This document shows, piece by piece, positions 17,713 through 28,068 of a stretch of 64,000 nt of DNA. Source of the DNA: Corynebacterium cystitidis (GTDB lineage: Bacteria; Actinomycetota; Actinomycetes; Mycobacteriales; Mycobacteriaceae); assembly GCF_900187295.1 (NCBI RefSeq), contig NZ_LT906473.1, forward strand, positions 1,426,001-1,490,000. The letters are read 5' to 3'. Under the pieces are notes generated by a model, which was given only the letters and a program-made list of their open reading frames with translations, was not told where the DNA came from and ran no database searches. How positions within the stretch are numbered: the first letter of the stretch is position 1; the number at the start of each line of letters is the position of its first letter. A program made the translations under genes and the position numbers.

Positions 17713-20352
17713 CTACAGCAGTGAACTCTGGGTCTTGAGCTCGTCCATGCTGTACCGGGCGGCAGCAGCCACCGTGTCATAACGCTGCGGGAAGCACGTT
17801 AAAATGAAGACCTGGTTATTTTTTCCAACCTGGCTAAACAGTGTGTTCATCAACGCGAGGCGTTGCGGGTCTGTTGCGCCTAACGCATCATCAATGATGA
17901 CGGGAGCGGCGTGTTCTCCCCCATGACCGGACCCTGCAAGCTCCGCGATCGCGAAACGGGTGAGCACCGCCAACTGTTCTTGGGCGCCACCCGAAAGCTG
18001 CTCCAGCTCCACTGTCGCGCCGTTGATGGTGCGCGCTGTCACCTGCAGGAGGTCATCCAGCTCGAAGGAAACGTCGGGGCCGAAGATGACTTCCGCATAT
18101 TTTGTTAGCGCTTTAGTAAATGGTTCGGAGTACCTCTGGCGTGCCTTGTCGCGATGCTCGTGCATCGTCGAGCGCAACATATCGATCGCCGCCGCACGCC
18201 GGTCCGTGCGCTGTTTTTCCCTCTCGAGGGCATCAACGCGGGCCTGGGTTTTATCCACAGCTTCGGCAATACCTTGTGCTTGTTGGATATGGCTGTGCAG
18301 CTCAGCCATGCGAATCCCCGCATCACTTGCTCGCTTCTTCAACGTTTCCACCTTGGTACGCGCACCGGCCAGGAGCTGTTCTGCAACGTCCGGGTTCGCC
18401 TGGCGCATCGCCGCACTCGCGGTAGCCAGCACCTCCTTGGCCACGTCTTCGGCTTCCCGCGCCTGAATCACACCGGCATCAAGCTGTTCATCGGGAGTCC
18501 GTTCACGGGCGAGGTTGAGCTCCTCGGTTGCAACTTTCAGGCTTCGCGCCGCAGCCTCCTGTTTAGCTTCTACAACCTGGAGTGCTGTGTACGCCGTGCG
18601 CTCGCTCAACGGTTTTAGCGCGGCGTCTAGCTTATTAAGTTCGGTTGTTGCTGCGGTCTCCTCTTGCTGTGCCTGTTCTACTAATTCAGCAGCAGTCTCG
18701 TCGTCAAGCTCGCGCAACTTCGGATCTAACTCGGCCACGCGCTGGGCAAGCCATTTTTCTTCGGCTCGTAGATCGTCCGCGCTGGACTTTCCGACGATCG
18801 TTGCGCGCTGACTTCGTGCCTTCTCCAACTGGTCGGCATGGCTGCGGTGCGTGTCTCGCATGGTGCGGACCTGCTCCAGGTCTGCGCAGCCCAGTTCTCC
18901 AAGCAGTTCAGCGACTTTCCGTTCCGCCCGCTGGAGTGCCTCACGCCCGTCCTCGGTGCCGGCTGCTGCGTGGTACTGGGCGCTAAACTCGCCGCAACTC
19001 ACCTCGGTGCCGTCATACATTTCAACTTCAGTAGCACCGTCAAGGTCCACCTCGTGGCCGTCGACAACAATCTGGCCGGAACTCGGCGATGTCACCACCA
19101 GTTTTGCCGCCGTAGCGTCGTTTAAGCGGCGCTGCAGCGCTACCTCGTTGGTAGCGTGTTCCACCGCACGCACATCGTCGTCGGTGATGGGGCGCTCGGG
19201 GGCAGTATCGCGCAGCCTGCTAACTTCGGTATCGGCCGCTTCAAGCTGGCCTAAAATTTCGCGCACCTCAGATAGCCGCGCAACGTGGCGCACCAGCTCA
19301 CGGTTCGCATTCGCCTGGCGTAACTGCTCCCGGGCGTGCTGCACGCGTTGATCAGCAGTAGCGCGCGCAGCAGTCAGTTTGTCAAAGGACTCTGCCTCCT
19401 GCGCCGCCCGCTCCGCGACGTCAGCTACCTGCGCATCAAACCGTGTCACATCGTCCTGAGCTGCCTTCGCCCGCTGCACCAACTGCGTGCGTTGCTGCTG
19501 GTCAGCCACCGCTTGCTGCGCCTCGCGCGTGGCCACAGCTGCGCGTTCCTCGGCACGTTCGGCTGCCTCGCGGGTTTTCTGCGCCGCTGCGAACTCGGTC
19601 TCGCGCTCGCGGACCTGCTCCACAGCGGCAGGAAGTTCTGCTTCAGTCTGGTCAATTTCTAGCTTTTTGCGCGCCACCTCGTCCACATATGAGCTCAGTT
19701 GTGCAGCCTCAGCTTGCTGGCGCTGCAACTGATCACGCGCCTCTTCCAGATCGCGGTCTCTGTCGTCGCGCGATTTTACTGGCCGGCCCGTCTTGGTGAA
19801 GTAGCGCTGGTATTCCGCCTCTATCCGCTCCATCAGCTCCGTGTCCTCGGTACCGGCCAGGGTCTCGTCGCTGCCTGCATCGAGAGCACGTGTCATGGAC
19901 GGAATGCCTACTGCATTGATACCGGCTGGCAGTTCATCCTGCCGCATAAAAAGCGTATCGACGAGGTCTGCGTCCATATTCTCTGCCACGATCTCGGCTA
20001 GCTTGGTGTCTGCCTCACGCCCGGTGAAATTCCTCTGAAAGGGGCTGAGCACGGTCAGTTCACTCAGCGCCTTGGAAAACCACCTCTTGCGGATTTTCAG
20101 GCGGTATTGCCCGATCGTCGCATCCAGCTTTACTTCGGGCGATGCGTCGCGGTGTACGGGCCGAAGCGGCCTGGTAGATTTGTTTTTTGCGTTGTGGTTT
20201 TCGGTGAGCACAACCCGGAAGGCATCCATGATGGTAGATTTTCCGGCCTCATTGTCACCATGGATCACTATCACCCCAGTTTCTGGGAGCTCTGTGAGTT
20301 CTAGGTATTCGATGCCGCGGACGTTGTCTAAGCGCAGGGAATGGATCAACAT
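17713..20352 (-). CDS. SbcC/YhaN-like AAA ATPase with long coiled coil
   Basis: An SMC-like 879-residue ATPase. The N-terminal half-site has Walker A HGDNEAGKST (~31-40). A long Glu/Gln/Ala-rich coiled coil (~190-740) follows. The C-terminal half-site has the signature QLSGGAQEQLAV and Walker B VIIDDALGATD. No CxxC zinc hook is visible at the centre of the coil, so it resembles the YhaN/RecN-like branch more than true SbcC/Rad50. It is 3 bp downstream of a Mre11/SbcD-type phosphoesterase, so the two most likely form a nuclease complex that processes DNA ends or hairpins. Confidence 0.8.
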   Translation of the reverse strand: MLIHSLRLDNVRGIEYLELTELPETGVIVIHGDNEAGKSTIMDAFRVVLTENHNAKNKSTRPLRPVHRDASPEVKLDATIGQYRLKIRKRWFSKALSELTVLSPFQRNFTGREADTKLAEIVAENMDADLVDTLFMRQDELPAGINAVGIPSMTRALDAGSDETLAGTEDTELMERIEAEYQRYFTKTGRPVKSRDDRDRDLEEARDQLQRQQAEAAQLSSYVDEVARKKLEIDQTEAELPAAVEQVRERETEFAAAQKTREAAERAEERAAVATREAQQAVADQQQRTQLVQRAKAAQDDVTRFDAQVADVAERAAQEAESFDKLTAARATADQRVQHAREQLRQANANRELVRHVARLSEVREILGQLEAADTEVSRLRDTAPERPITDDDVRAVEHATNEVALQRRLNDATAAKLVVTSPSSGQIVVDGHEVDLDGATEVEMYDGTEVSCGEFSAQYHAAAGTEDGREALQRAERKVAELLGELGCADLEQVRTMRDTHRSHADQLEKARSQRATIVGKSSADDLRAEEKWLAQRVAELDPKLRELDDETAAELVEQAQQEETAATTELNKLDAALKPLSERTAYTALQVVEAKQEAAARSLKVATEELNLARERTPDEQLDAGVIQAREAEDVAKEVLATASAAMRQANPDVAEQLLAGARTKVETLKKRASDAGIRMAELHSHIQQAQGIAEAVDKTQARVDALEREKQRTDRRAAAIDMLRSTMHEHRDKARQRYSEPFTKALTKYAEVIFGPDVSFELDDLLQVTARTINGATVELEQLSGGAQEQLAVLTRFAIAELAGSGHGGEHAAPVIIDDALGATDPQRLALMNTLFSQVGKNNQVFILTCFPQRYDTVAAAARYSMDELKTQSSLL

Positions 20353-20355
20353 GAT

Positions 20356-21519
20356 TTAAGCCTCCTGGCTGAGTCGGAAAAGCAGGTTCACAGCATCACG
20401 GGCAGTATCACGCGTGGTAGCGCTTATATCCCCACCGTGGCTCGAGGCCACCTCGACGAGCTGCGTCATCGCACCGCGAGCAAACCCTTGTAACGGTAGG
20501 GCTTCTAACTCATCGTCGCCGGGCTCTAAGTGCAGGTCCATCAAGCGAGTGCGCTCATAGAGGGCAGCAAAGATTGGTTCACGCTGCGCCAGCCCTTTCT
20601 CTAACGCCCGCGTTGCCGCCAACCCGAGGGTGCCCGCAATCGAGTACTTAATTACAGTGCGATCTTTGGCCTGATACCCGTCAAGGTGAGCCAAGAAATC
20701 CTCCACGTCGTGCTCGTCTGCCATCTCCGCATGCAGCGCCTCGAAGGCCCACTGCCCGGTGCTGACTTCCTCCACCTCACAGTCGCCGCCACTGGTGAGG
20801 GTAACAACTAGTGCGTTGCCAGAATTTATTTCACCACCGGCTACACCTGGGTACCGGTCATGAAAGTCTGTGACTTCTGGCGAGCCGGAAAACCATACCC
20901 GCCCACTGCTGCCCAAGGATATGGTGGAGTGAGTGTCTCCTAGTGCCACATAATTAATCACGCCTGCATCTAAGGCGCGCTCGACATTGTCTAAATCGAT
21001 CAGGTCCGCCGCCGCATCGGAAGAATATGCCTCAACCTGGCCATGTCCGACTAAAACCCGCACATTATTGGTGGGCTCTAAACCTCGTAGCGCCTTGGCC
21101 ACTAAATCCTCCGTGGCATGTTTCGCCGTCAGCGGTGCCCCCACAACCTCCACACCTTCGCGCACCACCACCGGTGTGCTATCAGCCAAAACAGTCACAT
21201 TATCTAAGTCTTCAGTGTGGCTAAAAATAGAGTCCGCCACCAAGGGGTCATGATTACCAGGAAGCAAAAACACTGGCACAGGAAGGCGACCGAAGACTTC
21301 CAAAGCGCGGCCCACAGTCCGCCGGTTTAAAGAATTGTGTTCAAATACATCGCCCGCTACAACGATAAACTCGGCGTCACGCTCACTAGCGAGCGTGCCT
21401 AAGCGTTCCACGGCATGCAATCGTGCGGCGTCGAAACGCGACTGCGCATCCGGGTCAAGGAAGTTGCGGGTCATACCCAACTGCAGGTCTGAACTGTGAA
21501 TAAACGTTACTTGCGCCAT
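20356..21519 (-). CDS. DNA repair exonuclease, SbcD/Mre11-like metallophosphoesterase
   Basis: About 387 residues. The calcineurin-type motifs are intact: FIHSSDLQLG (~5-14) has Ser where the canonical motif has a metal-binding His (DxH is replaced by DLQ), followed by VVAGDVFEHN, LPGNHDP, VGHGQ and LGDTHS. The start MAQVTFIH was chosen because the fold begins there; another in-frame ATG lies ten codons upstream. It forms an operon with the SbcC-like ATPase, for which it is presumably the nuclease subunit. Confidence 0.82.
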   Translation of the reverse strand: MAQVTFIHSSDLQLGMTRNFLDPDAQSRFDAARLHAVERLGTLASERDAEFIVVAGDVFEHNSLNRRTVGRALEVFGRLPVPVFLLPGNHDPLVADSIFSHTEDLDNVTVLADSTPVVVREGVEVVGAPLTAKHATEDLVAKALRGLEPTNNVRVLVGHGQVEAYSSDAAADLIDLDNVERALDAGVINYVALGDTHSTISLGSSGRVWFSGSPEVTDFHDRYPGVAGGEINSGNALVVTLTSGGDCEVEEVSTGQWAFEALHAEMADEHDVEDFLAHLDGYQAKDRTVIKYSIAGTLGLAATRALEKGLAQREPIFAALYERTRLMDLHLEPGDDELEALPLQGFARGAMTQLVEVASSHGGDISATTRDTARDAVNLLFRLSQEA

Positions 21520-21578
21520 GGTTTTAGTTCTATCAGACGCCCCCGACATCAGCTTTGACCTGTGGGGATCGCCGCTTG

Positions 21579-22391
21579 CTAGTCACGCGTTAACTCGTCG
21601 TAAAGATCTTCGATATCAGCCACCGCACGCAGTTGATCAATATTGGTAAACGAGATTGTTTGCATGGCCTTGTGCAACAGGTCAATGTCGGAATCGTCCA
21701 GCATGGGGGCTACCTTCGGCGTCGGCAGGTCCGACAGGCCCCGTCCTGTCCAGAAGTACTCGGAGCCTTCGGCAGAGTTCTCCTTGGACACCGACGCAGC
21801 AGCCTCGCGAACGGTGCGCTCCAGAGAGTTCAAGTCCAGCCCCCGTAGCTGGAACAGTGCCGGCGGGTCCGCATCAATGCGCGCAGCGGCTTTCTCCGCC
21901 ACAGCCACGGCATGTTTGCAGGCATCGGTTCGGTCCGGGCAATCGCAGCTAAACCACATGTCGCTGCTGTCTTCAGCCAGCAACAAGTCCAACACGCGGT
22001 CCTCCAAGGTTCCCCGGCGTGCCAGAGTAATTCCATTGGGAGTGCGCGCCAAAATTTCGGTGATCTCGGTAAGTTGGTCTGCATCCCTGTACGGCAGGCG
22101 CAAAACCACGTTGAACGGCTCATTCTGGGAGCCCGCAACTTGGCCGTGGATCGCACCGTTGCGCAGGCTAAGTGAAATCACATTGCCGTTAGCGGCGTAC
22201 TGACGGCCTCGGGACACCCGACCCTGGTCGGCCTTCCGCACCGCCGCATTGAAGATACGCATGGCAGCTGGCGACCACGATTGACCGGTTGGGCGCGGTG
22301 GAACGTTTACTTCATTAGGGTTGCTAACACGTTTGCGCGCACCGAAGTTGGCGTAGATGACATTGTCTTTGCGAGGGCGTGCCATGGTCAA
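21579..22391 (-). CDS. SWIM zinc-finger protein
   Basis: A 270-residue protein with one SWIM zinc finger, CDCPDRTDACKHAVAVAEKA (~148-167), which matches CxCx(n)CxH. The rest has no recognised catalytic motif. The likely start is a TTG with GGAG eight bases upstream; an ATG two codons later is possible. It follows the SNF2 helicase by 5 bp, and SWIM proteins are repeatedly found beside, or fused to, bacterial SNF2 ATPases, where they may help bind DNA or protein partners. The cellular role is unknown. Confidence 0.82.
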   Translation of the reverse strand: MTMARPRKDNVIYANFGARKRVSNPNEVNVPPRPTGQSWSPAAMRIFNAAVRKADQGRVSRGRQYAANGNVISLSLRNGAIHGQVAGSQNEPFNVVLRLPYRDADQLTEITEILARTPNGITLARRGTLEDRVLDLLLAEDSSDMWFSCDCPDRTDACKHAVAVAEKAAARIDADPPALFQLRGLDLNSLERTVREAAASVSKENSAEGSEYFWTGRGLSDLPTPKVAPMLDDSDIDLLHKAMQTISFTNIDQLRAVADIEDLYDELTRD

Positions 22392-22396
22392 TCCAC

Positions 22397-25300
22397 TTAC
22401 TCCTTTTCTGCCCGGTAGGCCATCAGGCGGTGCAAGTCATCAGGATCGAGTTCGGTAATCCAGCCTTCACCTTCGCCCACGACGGTACCGGCAAGCTGCA
22501 TTTTTCCGTCAAGAACGTCTTGGATGGATTCCTCCATGGTGCCGCGGGTGATCATTTTGTACACGTCCACATTCTTGTCTTGGCCGATGCGGTAAGCGCG
22601 GTCAGTGGCCTGGTTTTCTACAGCAGGGTTCCACCACCGGTCCATGTGAATCACCATAGAAGCAGCGGTGAGGTTCAGGCCGGTACCGCCAGCTTTCAAG
22701 CTGAGCAGCATGGCGCGTGGGCCCTCGGCGGACTGGAAGTGGGCGACCATGTTGTCGCGTTTGTTTTTGCTCACTCCGCCGTGCAGAAATGGAATCTCTT
22801 CGCCGAGCCGGGATGACAGGTAGGGCTGCAGGATATCGCCGAAAGCTTTGTATTGGGAGAAGATGAGCACTCGGCGGTCTTCTTCTACCGCCTTACGCAG
22901 CAACTCCATGAGTTTTTCCACCTTGCCGGAGCGGTGCGCACCGTTTAAGGTCACCGGCGAGCCGTCGCCCAAGTAGTGCGCGGGGTGATTACAGATTTGT
23001 TTGATGCGCGTAATGGTGGCCAACACAAGCCCCTTGCGTGCCATGCCACTGCGCTCGTTCAACGCCTGCCGCATCGAATCGGTGAGTGCTTTGTACATTG
23101 CAGCCTGCTCGGTGCTCATATCAACAACCACGATTTCTTCGGCCTTTTCGGGTAGGTCGTCGATAATCACCGGGTCGGTCTTGAGCCGCCTCAGAATAAA
23201 CGGCGCGGTCAGCCGACGCAGCCGCTGCCCCATCTCGGCGGCAAGGTTTTCATCACGCGAACCTTCGATGGCCTTGGCGAAATGATTGCGGAAAAACGTC
23301 GCGGAGCCCAAAATTCCCGGGTTCACAAAATCCAGGATGGAACGCATCTCACTGAGCCGATTTTCAATCGGCGTGCCCGTCAACGCAATGCGGTGGCGGG
23401 CAGGGATGGAGCGCACCGCTTTGGACGCGCGTGTCGACGAGTTCTTAATCGCCTGCGCCTCATCGAGCACAACGTGATCCCAGTCGAACTGGCTGAGCTC
23501 GGAGAAATCGCGGCCTACCACCCCGTAGGAGGTGATCAGCACGTCAAGCTTGTCCGTTGCCTCAAATAGTTCAGCCCCGTGTAAACGATCAGAACCGTGG
23601 TGAACTGCCACCTTCAATCCGGGCACAAACCTCGCAGCCTCGTTAGCCCAGTTGCCCACCACGGATGTTGGGGCGACAACCAAGGTTGGCCCAGATACTT
23701 CATCGCGGGCATGTTCCACCGCAAGCAGGCTCAGCAGCTGCAGTGTTTTTCCCAGGCCCATATCGTCGGCAAGCACAGCGCCTAAGTTGTTGCGGGACAT
23801 GAAGTACAGCCAATCCACGCCGCGACGCTGGTAGTCGCGTAATTCGGCGGTGACAGTCTCAGGGATAGGCACCCGTTCCGGAGCCGGCCGGTCCTGGCCT
23901 CCAATCAGCGAGGTAAACCACGGGGAGCCTTCAAATTCCAGCGGTTCGCCCGCCATGGATTCCAGCGCGAGTTCACGCAGCTCGGCGGCGGTGACCATCC
24001 CGCTGTCACCGTCGGTATCGGCGCTTGCGGCTGCGTTGTACTGCGTGCGTAGGCGCTCAGCTTCGGCGGCGAGTTCGTCGGCGTCGGCAGCACCATTAGC
24101 GCGGGCAATTTCCGCACGCATAGAGGCCTGTTCCATACGCCGCTTCAACCTCTCGCGGGATTGCGCGGCGAGTTGCTCCATGTAATCGGAAATTTTGCTT
24201 AACGACGAGGTGTCCGCCAGCACCCACTCGCCACGTAATTTGATGAGGCCAGATTTTGAGCGGACGAGTTCTGCCATTTCCTCGTCGGTAAGTTCAATAT
24301 CACCGACCGAAAGGCGCCAGTCATACGTCAACAGCTGGTCAAAACCAAGGTGGGTGACAGTGGCGTCATCAGCTGGATCATGGGCGTGGGCCACGTGGAG
24401 CTTCGCGGTGGTTTCTGCGGTAGACCACGCGCGTGGCAGCATCACAGCAAAACCGGCAGCCCGCAGTGCAGAAGCATCATGCTGAACAAACTCGACGATC
24501 TGATCGGTCGAAAGGTATGTATCCCAATCGCCCACGTTGGCGGGATCACCCTCCACACCACCAGACAGTGGTGGGTGCACGGTGGCGTCGACCCGCGAAG
24601 TGATCTCGATAGCGCGGCGCAACGAACTTTTTAGCTTTTCGGTACTCGACGGATCAAGCTCCGCCATCCGGATCGGCCGCGGCGAATCGGTACCACTGCG
24701 CACCTGCAGGCGCACAGGCCACTGTAGATCGCCGTCTTCTTCCTCCACGACGAACACCAACTGCACGTTCACAGCCGTGATCGAGCCGTTCCAGGCAGTG
24801 ATCTGTTTCAGCAACTGGGGCCCACCGCGACGCAACGGCTGGGAGCGCAGCAAAGAATCGACGAAGTCATGCAGCGGGTACGGGCGCTCCTTCTCGAGCA
24901 CCCCGCGCAAGCGGGCAGAAGTGATCCAGTGGATGAAGGTCTGCGCGATCGACTCCGACAAGTTGACATTGTTGACCACCACCACTCCGGGGGCGGCGGC
25001 AACCATGTCGGCCAACCAGCCACGCTCTTCCAACCCGGTACCCAGTTGCCACTCTGGGTACCACTGATTATCCATATACTGCACGCGAATGCTCACCCGC
25101 CCGGCGCGGATGAACCTAGTCAACCCCTTGTACAAGCGCACCAACCAATACAGGTCTGGTGCTACCGAGTCACGCTGCGTCTGGGTTGCCGCCGGCGAAT
25201 CCTGGTCCAAAAATGAGATCTGGTCCAAAAAAGCTATAGCGTGTTCGGGAGCAAAGGCGGCGGCTGGGATCCGGAGAGTCACCTGGCGGCCTTTCGGCGT

Positions 25301-25483
25301 TTGGAGCGTGACACCCACGCGGCGCCGGAACTGGTCGTCGTGAAGCAATGCCTCGATCACAGGCGGGAAGGTGCCGGCTGGCACCTGCGAAGGCAAAACA
25401 ATGCGGTGGCCTTGGACCTGCTCAACCCAGAGGTTGAGGCCGGAATCTGCGAGCCAGAGTCCGTGCACCAGGTAGTCAGCCAT
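22397..25483 (-). CDS. SNF2/Rad54-family DEAD/DEAH helicase
   Basis: A 1028-residue SWI2/SNF2 ATPase. A long N-terminal SNF2-associated region (~1-540) precedes the motor. Motor motifs are Walker A LADDMGLGKTLQLL (~570), motif II DEAQ in VLDEAQAIKN, SGT-type motif ALTGTPIEN, and the C-terminal lobe with GTGLNLTAASMVIHMDRWWNP and QATDRAYRIGQ. DEAQ in place of DEAH is common in this group. Such proteins translocate on double-stranded DNA and displace bound proteins. It leads an operon with the SWIM protein. Confidence 0.9.
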   Translation of the reverse strand: MADYLVHGLWLADSGLNLWVEQVQGHRIVLPSQVPAGTFPPVIEALLHDDQFRRRVGVTLQTPKGRQVTLRIPAAAFAPEHAIAFLDQISFLDQDSPAATQTQRDSVAPDLYWLVRLYKGLTRFIRAGRVSIRVQYMDNQWYPEWQLGTGLEERGWLADMVAAAPGVVVVNNVNLSESIAQTFIHWITSARLRGVLEKERPYPLHDFVDSLLRSQPLRRGGPQLLKQITAWNGSITAVNVQLVFVVEEEDGDLQWPVRLQVRSGTDSPRPIRMAELDPSSTEKLKSSLRRAIEITSRVDATVHPPLSGGVEGDPANVGDWDTYLSTDQIVEFVQHDASALRAAGFAVMLPRAWSTAETTAKLHVAHAHDPADDATVTHLGFDQLLTYDWRLSVGDIELTDEEMAELVRSKSGLIKLRGEWVLADTSSLSKISDYMEQLAAQSRERLKRRMEQASMRAEIARANGAADADELAAEAERLRTQYNAAASADTDGDSGMVTAAELRELALESMAGEPLEFEGSPWFTSLIGGQDRPAPERVPIPETVTAELRDYQRRGVDWLYFMSRNNLGAVLADDMGLGKTLQLLSLLAVEHARDEVSGPTLVVAPTSVVGNWANEAARFVPGLKVAVHHGSDRLHGAELFEATDKLDVLITSYGVVGRDFSELSQFDWDHVVLDEAQAIKNSSTRASKAVRSIPARHRIALTGTPIENRLSEMRSILDFVNPGILGSATFFRNHFAKAIEGSRDENLAAEMGQRLRRLTAPFILRRLKTDPVIIDDLPEKAEEIVVVDMSTEQAAMYKALTDSMRQALNERSGMARKGLVLATITRIKQICNHPAHYLGDGSPVTLNGAHRSGKVEKLMELLRKAVEEDRRVLIFSQYKAFGDILQPYLSSRLGEEIPFLHGGVSKNKRDNMVAHFQSAEGPRAMLLSLKAGGTGLNLTAASMVIHMDRWWNPAVENQATDRAYRIGQDKNVDVYKMITRGTMEESIQDVLDGKMQLAGTVVGEGEGWITELDPDDLHRLMAYRAEKE

Positions 25484-25621
25484 GCTTGTTTTACTCTTCT
25501 TCCTACAGTTAACGGTGATTAGGCCACGGCGGAAATGCTGTGTGCGCTATTGTCGAACAAGCCATTGTACCCGCGTAAAACACAACGCGTCAGATTCAAA
25601 TCGAAGTGAAAGAAGACCAGT

Positions 25622-27253
25622 ATGAGCGAAAACGCGTGGATGATCCTTGCGATTATCATTTATTTCGCCGTGATGATCGGTATTGGCTGGTATTCCTACC
25701 GCCAAACCAAGAAGTACGACGACTACGTGCTAGGCGATCGCGGCCTCCACCCGTTTGTGGCGGGCCTGTCGGCTGGCGCGTCCGATATGTCCGGCTGGCT
25801 GTTAATGGGCCTGCCGGGTGCCCTGTATGTCTCGGGGTTGAGTGAACTGTGGATTGTCATCGGATTGCTCATCGGCACGTGGGCCAACTGGCGCTATGTG
25901 GCACCACGCATGCGCTCCTACTCTGAGGTGGCGCGCAACTCAATCACCATGCCGAGCTTCTTTGAAAACCGCGTGCATGACTCTTCCCGTATCCTGCGCA
26001 TCCTGGCTGCCGTAATCATTATTTTCTTCTTCACCTTCTATGTGTCCTCGGGCATGGTGGCCGGCGGCCGCTACTTCGAGTCCACCTTCCAAGGTGATTA
26101 TTTAACAGGCATGCTCATTGTCGGCAGCATTACGGTGCTCTACACCTTCATCGGCGGCTTCCTTGCGGTGAGCTATACCGACGTGGTCCAGGGCTTGCTG
26201 ATGTTCTCCGCACTGCTCATCGTGCCAACCATGGCGTTTTTCTCCCTGGATGATCCCGGCACACTGTTCAGTTTCGCTACAGAAAACGCATACGGGCCCC
26301 ATCTGGAGCCGAATGAGACCTACTTCAACTTGGTCGCTGGCGTATCCGCGGTGACGATTATCGGCAACTTGGCGTGGGGCTTGGGCTATTTTGGCCAGCC
26401 GCACATCATTTCGCGATTCATGGCGCTGCGCTCCCCTGCCCAGGCCCGCCAAGCCGGTAACTACGGCGTGTTCTGGGTGACGCTATGTTTCTTAGGCGGT
26501 ATTGCCACCGCGATCATCTCCACCCAGTACTTTGCGGAGAAAAACGCCACGGTCACCGATACCACCAGTTACGAGACCATCTTCTTGGATCTCACCCGCA
26601 TCATGTTCCACCCGTTAATAGCCGGTATTATCCTCACCGCCGTTTTGGCAGCGATTATGTCCACCATGAGTTCCCAGCTGTTGGTCACCTCTTCCGCCCT
26701 GGTAGAGGATGTTTACCGAGTGCTCGGGAAAAAGCGGGCATCCACCACCGGTTTGTTGCTAGCGTCGCGGCTGATGGTGTTGGCTGTTGCGATCGTCGCG
26801 ATGCTTCTGGCTATTAACCCCTCGGACTCGATCCTGAATCTGGTCGGCTTCGCCTGGGCAGGATTCGGCTCCGCGTTCGGCCCGGTGGTGCTGGCCTCGC
26901 TGTACTGGAAACGCCTGACCGCCCCGGGCGCAATCGCGGGTATGGCCACCGGCGCTTTGGTCTCGTTTGTGTGGGGCAATCTCGATGCTGATTGGGCCAC
27001 AATATACGAGATCGTCCCAGGGTTTATCTCCGCAACCGTAGTGCTGGTCGCGGTCTCACTACTGACCAAGCCAGACCCTGCGGCGGAAGCCGAATTCGAC
27101 GAGGCCGTCGCAGTGACCAACTATTCCGCAAAGCACCCCACCACCACTTTCGAACAGGCCCGCGAGCATGTCGCCGGCGACAGCAATACAACTAGTAATC
27201 CACCCCACACTTCCGCGGCAACGGGAACCAACGGAGGGTCCACCGCAGTCTAA
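25622..27253 (+). CDS. putP: Sodium/proline symporter PutP
   Basis: An SSS-family sodium:solute symporter of 543 residues with about 13 membrane spans. Family features include the substrate/sodium-site segment GLSAGASDMSGWLLMGLPGALYVSG (split here ~45-70) and SSQLLVTSSALVEDVY (~350). The best match by eye is proline uptake (PutP). The last ~60 residues are a hydrophilic, Thr/Asn-rich tail. It diverges from the SNF2 gene across 138 bp. Confidence 0.88.
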   Translation: MSENAWMILAIIIYFAVMIGIGWYSYRQTKKYDDYVLGDRGLHPFVAGLSAGASDMSGWLLMGLPGALYVSGLSELWIVIGLLIGTWANWRYVAPRMRSYSEVARNSITMPSFFENRVHDSSRILRILAAVIIIFFFTFYVSSGMVAGGRYFESTFQGDYLTGMLIVGSITVLYTFIGGFLAVSYTDVVQGLLMFSALLIVPTMAFFSLDDPGTLFSFATENAYGPHLEPNETYFNLVAGVSAVTIIGNLAWGLGYFGQPHIISRFMALRSPAQARQAGNYGVFWVTLCFLGGIATAIISTQYFAEKNATVTDTTSYETIFLDLTRIMFHPLIAGIILTAVLAAIMSTMSSQLLVTSSALVEDVYRVLGKKRASTTGLLLASRLMVLAVAIVAMLLAINPSDSILNLVGFAWAGFGSAFGPVVLASLYWKRLTAPGAIAGMATGALVSFVWGNLDADWATIYEIVPGFISATVVLVAVSLLTKPDPAAEAEFDEAVAVTNYSAKHPTTTFEQAREHVAGDSNTTSNPPHTSAATGTNGGSTAV

Positions 27254-27260
27254 CTAAGGT

Positions 27261-27956
27261 ATGCGCCCAGCAATCCGCGTGTACCTCGCCTGCCTCATCC
27301 TGCTCACGCTTGTCACCATCCCGCTGCCCCTGCCGTCTTTTCTTATCTCAGGCACAACGACAGGGGCTAGCGCTCGTGAACTGGCAAGATTTCTGGACCA
27401 CACCCCCACCAGCCCGCAACGCGCCACCGTTCTTGGGTACCAACGCGAAGAGTTCGGGCCCGGCTGGGCGACACTTCCGTCTGGCTGCACGGTAAGAGAA
27501 CAGCTTCTAGTAAAGCATTTTTCGCTTCACGACGACATCCCTTCCGAACTCTCACAGCCGGGCTGTGTCTCGTCGTTAAGCGCGCTCGACCCGGCTGTGG
27601 TAATCCCGGACCCGTATACAGGCGAAGACCTCGTGCGCGCCGATGTGGAGATTGATCATGTGGTGCCACTATCTGCAGCGTGGGACATGGGGGCCTATGC
27701 GTGGGACGCTCAGACACGCCACGCCTTCGCCAATGACCCTGCCAATTTGGTGGTCACCTCGCGTGCAGCGAATCAGGAGAAGTCGGACCAGCTGCCTAGT
27801 CAATGGCTGCCACCGGACAAACGTGCACGGTGTACGTACGTGACTACGTTGGCGCATGTGACCTACCGCTACTCACTTGCGCTGCCCGCCAGCGACAAGA
27901 CAGTGATGCGCAAGCAATGTCGGATGAGTATCGGTGAGTGGCTCCTCCTAAGCTAA
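27261..27956 (+). CDS. Secreted HNH endonuclease-family protein
   Basis: A 231-residue protein with a hydrophobic N-terminal signal or anchor (residues ~4-30) and an HNH-type core: DHVVPLSAAWDMGA (~131-144), then NDPANLVV and the basic QEKSDQLPSQW. This matches the GmrSD/DUF1524-like secreted nuclease group common in actinobacteria. It begins 7 bp after putP, without a strong ribosome site. A secreted nuclease could release nutrients from external DNA; this is inference. Confidence 0.8.
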   Translation: MRPAIRVYLACLILLTLVTIPLPLPSFLISGTTTGASARELARFLDHTPTSPQRATVLGYQREEFGPGWATLPSGCTVREQLLVKHFSLHDDIPSELSQPGCVSSLSALDPAVVIPDPYTGEDLVRADVEIDHVVPLSAAWDMGAYAWDAQTRHAFANDPANLVVTSRAANQEKSDQLPSQWLPPDKRARCTYVTTLAHVTYRYSLALPASDKTVMRKQCRMSIGEWLLLS

Positions 27957-28068
27957 ACTTGACTATTTCCTGTCGCCGTCTTCATAAGCGAGGCTTCGAT
28001 GCTCTCCTCCTTCCTCATCTTCCTGCACGCTGCCACAGCTGCTCCACCGCTTAAGCTCCAGCTACGGC

